A DNA stretch of 64,000 nucleotides from positions 1 to 64,000 of IMG/VR virus record IMGVR_UViG_3300033064_003431. One strand, given 5' to 3'. Numbering within the stretch: the stretch's first letter is position 1; every line of letters starts with the position of its first letter. Source of the DNA: a virus. The translations under genes were made by a program, and so were the position numbers. The notes below the pieces were generated by a model. The model was not told the DNA's origin. It saw nothing but the letters and a program-made list of their open reading frames with translations, and made no database searches. Below, piece after piece: positions 54,222 through 60,683 of the stretch.

Positions 54222-54529
54222 ATCGTCTCCTTAGTTTCTTCTGCTGGTGGTTGAATCAAAAAATTATACCTATTAATATTCATCTCTTCGTCCATATGCG
54301 CTATCATATCATCTACACACTCCCTCATTTGTTTACTTCCGTGATTTAATATGGATGTTCTAACATAGTTCCACATCTCTAGAAATTCCTCTTGTCTTTC
54401 TGTTAGTTGTTCATTCCCGTTGTGTCCCCATAAATATCCAAAAGTATCTTCAAATCTCGCTAAAGAACCTATCATGGTTGTTTGAAAACGAGAGTGTATC
54501 TGTTTTAAAATTCTTTTTTTATCATTCAT
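54218..54529 (-). CDS. Unknown small helical protein in the chaperone region
   Basis: A 103-aa protein with no recognised domain: MNDKKRILKQIHSRFQTTMI, RQEEFLEMWNYVRTSILNHG and MRECVDDMIAHMDEEMN are amphipathic helices. It lies between two related chaperone candidates, 2 nt after one stop and overlapping the next start by 4 nt. The ribosome binding site is weak (AAAGAAA), so translation may be coupled to the gene before it. Confidence 0.5.
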   Translation of the reverse strand: MNDKKRILKQIHSRFQTTMIGSLARFEDTFGYLWGHNGNEQLTERQEEFLEMWNYVRTSILNHGSKQMRECVDDMIAHMDEEMNINRYNFLIQPPAEETKETI

Positions 54530-54531
54530 GA

Positions 54532-55563
54532 TTATTTCTTTCGTTTAATATCGGCCATATCAGCTCTAAGATTTTCTTGTACATATGGTACGTCGCACCA
54601 ATCTACAGGATCTTTTGAGTCGGATACCAGCTTACCTAATCCTCTTATGTGTCTCTTGGTTCTTTCGTCGTTGAGTCCGATAATCTCTTTAGTCTCTTCT
54701 GCGTCGTCTGTTATAACAAAGACTTCTCCAGCCTTATCATTACCCCGAACCTTGCTCAGAATGCTAGTTTTTTTCTTTTCCTGCATAACTTTTCTATTCT
54801 GATAGATAAACCAGCCATCCAAAGCATCATCATCTGCTATAATATTATCATCTGGACTCTCAGGATGTTGCCTAACATTCTCATACATTTTAGATAAATT
54901 AATTAGATGTCTCAGATCATCAGTAGTATCAAACCCATGCTGATTTATATCAGAGCTATTACTATAAGATTTCCATAATTCTGACTTAGCCAAATCTCTT
55001 AAGTTTTTTGCTACAACATTATGCTCTAATATTTCTTTAATAAATACTTGTAATTTTTTATACTCATGATTATCCGCATCTGGATTATTAAATACTAGAG
55101 TATTTTGTGCATTATATATACTATTCATTATAATAAATTCATTCTTAATACCCAAACAATAGTCCTCTATTGTCAGGTGTCTAAAAGTATTTTTTAGTGT
55201 GTTTGCTTCTATAATCGCTTTGGTCACAGCAGAAATCATACCACGAGCTTGTTTAGCTGAGTCTGTATTAAAAAAATTTTGAAATAATAATACTTTACTA
55301 TTTTCTAGATCTGTGTCTGCCTTTTTTAAATCCTTCTCTTTGTTCTCATCCCAAATCTTCTCCTTTTTTAGAAGAGCATCCATTTCAGATATGGTTAGTA
55401 AGTTTTTATCAAATCTATTATCTTCTTTTATACTATCATATAGAATTTCAGCTTCATACTTAATATTTATACTTGGGTAGACTATTTTAAATTTTTCGTT
55501 ATCTATATAAATATAATAATATCCAAGAATAATCCTATATAGTAGTTTTTCTAGATTGATCAT
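54532..55563 (-). CDS. Tail assembly chaperone candidate, paralogue
   Basis: A 343-aa, mainly helical protein. Its segment MDALLKKEKIWDENKEKDLK, followed by VLLFQNFF and ARGMISAVTKAI, lines up by pattern with LDDLLKEQGLWDDSK and its sequel in the protein at 53,301-54,221. A Ser/Asp-rich stretch (RQHPESPDDNIIADDDALDG) separates the helical core from a basic C-terminus. No ribosome binding site precedes the ATG; the upstream stop codon is 9 nt away, so reinitiation is likely. Function inferred from place and similarity. Confidence 0.5.
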   Translation of the reverse strand: MINLEKLLYRIILGYYYIYIDNEKFKIVYPSINIKYEAEILYDSIKEDNRFDKNLLTISEMDALLKKEKIWDENKEKDLKKADTDLENSKVLLFQNFFNTDSAKQARGMISAVTKAIIEANTLKNTFRHLTIEDYCLGIKNEFIIMNSIYNAQNTLVFNNPDADNHEYKKLQVFIKEILEHNVVAKNLRDLAKSELWKSYSNSSDINQHGFDTTDDLRHLINLSKMYENVRQHPESPDDNIIADDDALDGWFIYQNRKVMQEKKKTSILSKVRGNDKAGEVFVITDDAEETKEIIGLNDERTKRHIRGLGKLVSDSKDPVDWCDVPYVQENLRADMADIKRKK

Positions 55564-55572
55564 ATGTTTTTG

Positions 55573-56523
55573 CTAACACTCACACTCACCCTTTTGATGA
55601 TCATTATCTGTTGCTATCCATACTGTCTTAAGGTCTGTCGCATCTTGCAACCCCTCAAAAGAAGCAGATACTGTCATATTTCCACCCGATGCATCTCCTC
55701 CAGAATATCCTAATGAAACTAAGCTCGCATTACCCAAGTTATAAGTGCTGGCTACACCTCCACATGTGACTATCTTAAAGTTTTTTTTGTCGTCTACAAA
55801 GTTATTACAAGCAGTAGATATATCTTGCAATGTATATCCATCTAAAGAAGATGATGCTAATCCTTCTAGTGATACAGACGATTTAATAGGTAGGGTTATG
55901 TATGCAGCATAATTAGCTCTACTAGCAAATTCTAACACATACTGTCTACTAATCGAGTCTTCGATGGAAATACTTGTTAAAGCGCTAGAAGGAAATCCAC
56001 CAATATCAGCAGGAATACCAATACTATAGTTTCGTCTGTTTGGTACGGTACCCGTTAGTGAAGCTGAGAAATTGTTAGAATTCGTACAATTACTAATTAT
56101 CCATCCGCCATATTTAAGGGTAGTAGTAAAAGCTCCGTCTACAGCAAACTTATAAGATATATTATTTAAAAACATATTCTTACACCTAAGTGTCGTAGCT
56201 GTGCTCCCCTTAAGAAAAATCAGATCATTAGCATCTAATTCTGTCTCATCACCAAGCATAACATCCATACTAATTGGCGTTATCACACCTGCCGCAGTCT
56301 TAAAATTTATAAATCCACCATAGTACTTGGTCACAGTTAGTTCCACACTAGGGGCGCTAGGATAGCTGATCGTAGGAGATTTACTACCAGCAGACATGAT
56401 GTTATTAATGCTTCTAGAAATAGATAGAGCAGCAGAGATTACTCCGCCCATTGGGGTTTCATTACAGGGGGCCACCCCCAAACAAGCATGGAAAATTCTA
56501 TTGGGTGTCGTTAGTCCGGGCAT
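55573..56523 (-). CDS. Tail tube-like protein, second copy
   Basis: A 316-aa protein. Like the next upstream gene it has an NRIFxA start, PSVELTVTKYYGG (compare PEVEVTIAKALDG), a MFLNNISYKFAVDGAFTTTL strand pair (compare CFLKSVKYDMQVEGGFTEEC), an SISIEDS block and a closing SLGYSGGDASGGNMTVSASF (compare SVNYSGGDTGGGNVTITYSY). It ends in a Cys-containing GECEC tail. Two such genes side by side before the chaperones and tape measure suggest tube subunits; which one builds the tube and which has a special role is unknown. Confidence 0.55.
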   Translation of the reverse strand: MPGLTTPNRIFHACLGVAPCNETPMGGVISAALSISRSINNIMSAGSKSPTISYPSAPSVELTVTKYYGGFINFKTAAGVITPISMDVMLGDETELDANDLIFLKGSTATTLRCKNMFLNNISYKFAVDGAFTTTLKYGGWIISNCTNSNNFSASLTGTVPNRRNYSIGIPADIGGFPSSALTSISIEDSISRQYVLEFASRANYAAYITLPIKSSVSLEGLASSSLDGYTLQDISTACNNFVDDKKNFKIVTCGGVASTYNLGNASLVSLGYSGGDASGGNMTVSASFEGLQDATDLKTVWIATDNDHQKGECEC

Positions 56524-56536
56524 AGATTTGTCCTAT

Positions 56537-56559
56537 AACAAACTTGTCCTATGTTTGTT
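56537..56559 (-). promoter_or_regulatory. Hairpin carrying a second ribosome-binding-like sequence
   Basis: On the minus strand AACAAAC and GTTTGTT form a perfect 7-bp stem around ATAGGACAA. The same ATAGGACAA occurs again just before the ATG at 56,523. A TATAAT (56,562-56,567) lies right upstream without a good -35. The duplicated AGGA, one inside a loop and one free, could tune translation of the tube-like gene. Confidence 0.35.
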
Positions 56560-56596
56560 GTATTATAATAATACTATAAAAATCAGAGAGCTCGAA

Positions 56597-57496
56597 TCAA
56601 CCAGTAATAGTAAGAGTATTCGCGGTAGTATAAGAATACGTGATTGTTACGTTACCACCACCAGTATCTCCACCACTATAGTTTACGCTCTGCAATGTAT
56701 TCTTGTCTCCAAGATCAAACGTATAATATACCCCAGTACCACTTGCTGAACACAGTTGAATAACGATAGACTGTTGGGTTGGCACACCAGTCGCTACGCA
56801 TCCTTCCACAACACTGGCATCTATCAGCACACCATCGCTTTCGGTTGCCATCACAGCAATTTCACAAGTAATTTCTAAAGGAAACTGAACAGATCTAAAA
56901 AATGGAGTGAACTGACCTAATTTATACATAGCTTCTCTGCCAAGATCAGCACTAATGCTAACGCTCTGTAAATTCTTACCCGTGACTTCGCTAGGTAAAG
57001 TAGATCCAACGAGCTTAAAGTTACGACGGGTTAATACCTTGGCGCCAGAAGCTGCTGGAGCTGCACCAGCTGTCGATGCGGTCTTACTATTTCCCACAAA
57101 CGAACACTCTTCGGTAAAACCACCCTCGACCTGCATGTCATATTTAACGCTCTTCAAAAAACAACCCGTCATGACCACGGTAGGAGCGTTAGTAACCTGT
57201 TGATCTGTATCGGTGCCAATAGCTAATACCAGGGTGGAAACATCTGCGGAGTTTGCTACCAAGCTTCCACCACCAGTCGCCAGATTGTAAATGGTAGCAT
57301 TACCATCTAAAGCTTTGGCTATAGTAACTTCTACCTCTGGAGCATTCACTATCTGATCGTATACGCTAATGTGTCCGAGTTGATACATCTTATCTAGGCT
57401 AAAATTGGTTGCCAAGCTTACGCTCGTTGCACCCTGAACAACCGTACCACCGACCGACACAGATTGACTAGCATAAAAAATACGATTATTTGGCAT
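56597..57496 (-). CDS. Tail tube-like protein, first copy
   Basis: A 299-aa beta-rich protein: MPNNRIFYASQSVSVGG, TSVSLATNFSLDKMYQLGHI, PEVEVTIAKALDG, an Ala-rich insert (STAGAAPAASGAK), then SVSISADLGREAMYKLGQFT and the closing SVNYSGGDTGGGNVTITYSY. The order of strands and the helix-like LDKMYQLG, which occurs twice, fit major tail tube folds. The good ribosome binding site (CAGGAGAC) suggests strong expression, as expected for a major tube protein. Family call by pattern and context. Confidence 0.55.
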   Translation of the reverse strand: MPNNRIFYASQSVSVGGTVVQGATSVSLATNFSLDKMYQLGHISVYDQIVNAPEVEVTIAKALDGNATIYNLATGGGSLVANSADVSTLVLAIGTDTDQQVTNAPTVVMTGCFLKSVKYDMQVEGGFTEECSFVGNSKTASTAGAAPAASGAKVLTRRNFKLVGSTLPSEVTGKNLQSVSISADLGREAMYKLGQFTPFFRSVQFPLEITCEIAVMATESDGVLIDASVVEGCVATGVPTQQSIVIQLCSASGTGVYYTFDLGDKNTLQSVNYSGGDTGGGNVTITYSYTTANTLTITG

Positions 57497-57563
57497 AATA
57501 AGTCTCCTGATGATTTAAGGCATTATTGAAATCTTGAGCGATATGATATATTACACCAAAAAC

Positions 57564-58538
57564 TTATGAGCTCATATATATTATTACTTGATTGGAAACC
57601 CTAACTATGCTACCATACATACTAATATTAGAGAATCCTATATCAGATACACCAACATTTGACATTGTGCAGATTAACCATCTATAGTTTGTGTTATTTG
57701 TGATAATATCATAGTTTTGACCAGTTAGATTTTTAGTACCATCATAATTTAATGGGTAAACACCGCTATTTACAACAGTGGAGGTATTATACAACCAAAT
57801 ATCTCTGTCTTCTTGAATTTTTATAATGTCTACAATATTATTTTTATCTATGACCTTATCTGATAACACATGTAATAGAATATCTTGTTCTATGAGTAAA
57901 GATTTATCGCCTAATCTATATGGTTTACTTTCTGATCTTGAGGTTCCTTCTATGATAATAGCCGGTAATTGTACTCGGTATTCGCTACCCATAGAAAAAT
58001 CTCCCTTATCCGATAATACAAACCCTGTTGAGTTTTCTAGAGAGCGATGTTGTATTTCTCTCCAGTATGGGAATTGATCCATTTTATATACTTGTACAGA
58101 TCTATAGGAGTAATTTGCTTCTACCACAGCATTAGGAGCTAGGGCCTTATTAAAAATGATCTTACTTTCTGGATAATTAATCTTATATCCAACAGATGAG
58201 TCTCCTGTGGGAGCAGGATAAAAGGCATTATTTACATAAATACCACTCATATTTATGGGAGAAGTACCACTAAAACTAATACCTGATTCATAAACCCAGT
58301 CTTTTCTTGGGGCCTGCCACACCGTATTACTTGCTCTATTAGGATCTTTGGTGGGTTTTAAAATATGTAGATTAAATCCACTAATATTCTGTGTGGGTCT
58401 AGTAACATTAACAAAACCACCTATGTTTAAAAATCCCCAATCTAAAAAAGACTTATAGTTGTTATCAAGCTCATTCATGATGAGGGGATCACCTATGTTA
58501 TTAATTCCAGCAAATGTAGGATTGTAAGCAGGAGACAT
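57564..58538 (-). CDS. Unknown virion protein, tail/neck region
   Basis: A 324-aa protein with AGGAATT before the ATG. N-terminal NPTFAGINNIGDPLIMNELD, then a segment WVYESGIS, SGIYVNNAFYPAPTG, YPESKIIFNKAL, VEANYSYRSVQVY which reads like a small beta domain binding a partner ring. The C-terminal half has VLSDKVIDKNNIVDIIKI. It may be a connector or tail completion protein given its place between the small zinc-bearing protein and the tubes. No family recognised. Confidence 0.5.
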   Translation of the reverse strand: MSPAYNPTFAGINNIGDPLIMNELDNNYKSFLDWGFLNIGGFVNVTRPTQNISGFNLHILKPTKDPNRASNTVWQAPRKDWVYESGISFSGTSPINMSGIYVNNAFYPAPTGDSSVGYKINYPESKIIFNKALAPNAVVEANYSYRSVQVYKMDQFPYWREIQHRSLENSTGFVLSDKGDFSMGSEYRVQLPAIIIEGTSRSESKPYRLGDKSLLIEQDILLHVLSDKVIDKNNIVDIIKIQEDRDIWLYNTSTVVNSGVYPLNYDGTKNLTGQNYDIITNNTNYRWLICTMSNVGVSDIGFSNISMYGSIVRVSNQVIIYMSS

Positions 58539-58547
58539 AAGTAATTC

Positions 58548-59186
58548 CTATCTAAAAAAAGAAGCTATCTCGGACTCTATAGCAGTTTGGGATTGATCAA
58601 TAGCCCTAGTAATCCAATTATTTGTTATACTACCCGCATATGCTGGGGGTACTCGCCAAGAAAATCCTGAACCACCAATCATCAAACCCATTCCGGTTCT
58701 GGAATACGGGCTAGGCCCTAAAGCAAACCTATATTCCCCCACAATAGCAGTATCCCCCTGAATCAATAACCAGTCTAACCAGTTAAGCTCTGTTCCTTTT
58801 TCTGTGACTAACACAGACGCTTCTAATGAGAGCAAGTCTGAGAAACCACTAGGAATCATTTCTACTACTACCCCACAAGATATTTGACCATTACTGATCC
58901 TACTTGGAATAGTCCTAGTATTGACCCCCTTTCTGATTGTATCTAGTATATCTGATACTCTGCGTTCTGGATCTGGTAAACCAAACTGGTATTGTAATGT
59001 CCCACCAATTAAAGAGAAATATTCTATTTGATTCGTTATGCTACTAATAACTATTTCTGCTATTTTAGTTTCTAATCCCGACACATGATTTTGGAGATAG
59101 GTTTCTACCTGTGGCAATAGAGCAGCAAGAGCCCTAGAAAGTATTGTTTGATTAGTTTCTAAAACCTTCAATGTAATGCGTGTCAT
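58548..59186 (-). CDS. Unknown virion protein, possible tail completion protein
   Basis: The frame reaches 59,198, but the ATG at 59,186 overlaps the preceding stop codon (ATGA) and has GGAAAAAG upstream, while 59,198 has none. The 212-aa product starts MTRITLKVLETNQTILSRAL. It has FGLPDPERRVSDILDTIRKG, a pattern reminiscent of tail terminator or completion proteins, and a C-terminal amphipathic helix (DQSQTAIESEIASFF). Function inferred weakly from context. Confidence 0.5.
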   Translation of the reverse strand: MTRITLKVLETNQTILSRALAALLPQVETYLQNHVSGLETKIAEIVISSITNQIEYFSLIGGTLQYQFGLPDPERRVSDILDTIRKGVNTRTIPSRISNGQISCGVVVEMIPSGFSDLLSLEASVLVTEKGTELNWLDWLLIQGDTAIVGEYRFALGPSPYSRTGMGLMIGGSGFSWRVPPAYAGSITNNWITRAIDQSQTAIESEIASFFR

Positions 59187-59692
59187 ATCTTTTTCCACAT
59201 GGTAAAAATATAAGAACTCTCTCCGAAACCAGCGGGTTGTGGTTCAGAATTTCTAGTGTAATAACTCTCTGTGTAGTTTTGTATGGTGGTATCTATAATA
59301 ATTTGATTACAAGAATTAATTTTTGTATAATCTGAGAAGGGGCTTATACTTTGTACCTGTCCTTCTGGGCTGTGTATTTTACTATTAAAATTAGTCCAAT
59401 ATTTATAATCAAAGACTACTAACATATTTAATAGATCGTATGATTCTCCGTATGTACCACCCAAACCTCTACAGTTGGGACAGATTTGACCCGCAGCAAA
59501 AACGAAAGCTCCTCCCGCTTTATACCTATTGCTAGATGAACCAGAAATAGGATCAATATAACAGTTGGAACACTCTGTAAATAATGAGCCACTATACAAA
59601 ACCTTACAGGGTAGAGATAAGGAGTTAACCCTTAAGAGTTCGTCTATAAAAGACTTATAAGTATTTTTTAAATCACTATTAATAATAGTCAT
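59183..59692 (-). CDS. Zinc-ribbon neck/adaptor-like protein
   Basis: A 169-aa protein with Cys41-x2-Cys44 (CSNC) and Cys71-x2-Cys74 (CPNC), a classic zinc ribbon. Between them DPISGSSSNRYKAGGAF makes a loop. DLLNMLVVFDYKYW follows. I remember similar C-x2-C proteins in neck gene clusters of large phages, but the exact role is unknown. It overlaps both neighbours by 4 nt. Confidence 0.5.
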   Translation of the reverse strand: MTIINSDLKNTYKSFIDELLRVNSLSLPCKVLYSGSLFTECSNCYIDPISGSSSNRYKAGGAFVFAAGQICPNCRGLGGTYGESYDLLNMLVVFDYKYWTNFNSKIHSPEGQVQSISPFSDYTKINSCNQIIIDTTIQNYTESYYTRNSEPQPAGFGESSYIFTMWKKI

Positions 59693-60090
59693 CGTGTCAC
59701 TTCTGGTATAAATATCATAGTACCAGTAATAATTCTAGACGATTCTGCCAAAGTATTGAGTAGTTCTATATCATAAACCACAGAAGTTTGAGATACTCGT
59801 CTAGTGAATTTTTCTGGCAATATCATTGTGACTGTACTATTTCCTAAATTTAATAATAGATTAGCAGAAGACATGTCCAACAAAACAGTAGAGGAAGCAA
59901 CAGATGGTCTAATCTGCCCCCTTAAACTATTGCCGGTTAAGTCTACAGTTAATCCATTCTTTAAAAGTTTAAAGACAATTTTATAAAAACTCCCCTTGTT
60001 TAGGGTAAGATTTTGTGTTGATGTGGCGAAACAAGAATCTCCCACATCTACATTGGTTATACTAGTTAGAGATACGCAATAAGAGGCCAT
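59689..60090 (-). CDS. Small beta-rich virion protein, BppU N-terminal-like
   Basis: A 133-aa protein: LTLNKGSFYKIVFKLLKNG, VDLTGNSLRGQIRPSVAS, VTMILPEKFTRRV and VVYDIELLNTLAESSRIITG. The order K-G-x-x-F...DLTGxxxRxQIR...YDIEL...GxxxxxxEVTR matches the N-terminal domain of baseplate-upper-like or fibre-carrying proteins I know from other phages. Here it stands alone. Ends in VTR, 4 nt overlap with the next gene. Confidence 0.5.
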   Translation of the reverse strand: MASYCVSLTSITNVDVGDSCFATSTQNLTLNKGSFYKIVFKLLKNGLTVDLTGNSLRGQIRPSVASSTVLLDMSSANLLLNLGNSTVTMILPEKFTRRVSQTSVVYDIELLNTLAESSRIITGTMIFIPEVTR

Positions 60091-60108
60091 GATTATACCC
60101 CATTTAAA

Positions 60109-60294
60109 TTAGTTTGAATAGTATGTGGGATCATCAAATCTTGCGTCATATTTTGAGGCTATTGTGCCACTAGCTGGCGTATTAACAACATATAAGTCTG
60201 ATTTAGAGTATTGTCCAGTAACAGAAGCCATAGTCAAAAGAGTTCCATTTTTAATGCTCTGTCCAGTTTTTGCAATACTTATATCTACTGCCAT
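60109..60294 (-). CDS. Small unknown protein
   Basis: A 61-aa protein with a strong ribosome binding site (AAGGAGAAAAAT before ATG). MAVDISIAKTGQSIKNGTLL and YVVNTPASGTIASKYDARFD are all I can describe. The stand-alone position with an 84-nt gap upstream suggests its own regulation, though I see no clear promoter there. Confidence 0.6.
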   Translation of the reverse strand: MAVDISIAKTGQSIKNGTLLTMASVTGQYSKSDLYVVNTPASGTIASKYDARFDDPTYYSN

Positions 60295-60378
60295 ATTTTT
60301 CTCCTTAATGAGAATTGAAAAGATTTGATATTCTTATATACACCAATTATAATGATCCTTTAATTCTAATATTGTGGC

Positions 60379-60651
60379 TTAATTTTCTATATTATCAGGC
60401 GGGGGAAGCTCTGGGGTTGGTGGAACCTCTGGGGTTGGTGGAATTTCTGGGATTGGTGGAACCTCTGGTCTTGGTGGAATCACCACTGGTCTAGCTCTCT
60501 CGGCCAACTCCAATTCTATCGAGACATTCACCTCTTCTTGGGTTGGAAAATGGACAAAACTTAAAAAAACAGTTTCTGTATCACTAATAATAACCCTAGT
60601 ACGATACTTATTACCCATATCTAAAAAACTTTCAGTAATAATATAATTCAT
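60379..60651 (-). CDS. Small protein with proline repeats
   Basis: A 90-aa protein with AAAAAAGGAGAAATCT before the ATG. The first 55 residues form a small beta unit (TRVIISDTETVFLSFVHFPT). The last 30 contain four units of PPxPE(V/I/L) ending in PPPDN. Such rigid Pro-Glu arms often bind partner proteins or space domains. The repeat DNA (GGTGGAACCTCTGGG type) is also repetitive. Confidence 0.65.
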   Translation of the reverse strand: MNYIITESFLDMGNKYRTRVIISDTETVFLSFVHFPTQEEVNVSIELELAERARPVVIPPRPEVPPIPEIPPTPEVPPTPELPPPDNIEN

Positions 60652-60683
60652 AGATTTCTCCTTTTTTTATGCTACATCGAAGT

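Noticed and set aside
57565-57576. Perfect palindrome TATGAGCTCATA as terminator or operator
   Set aside because: It has no loop, it overlaps a stop codon, and a single 12-bp palindrome in AT-rich DNA is weak evidence.
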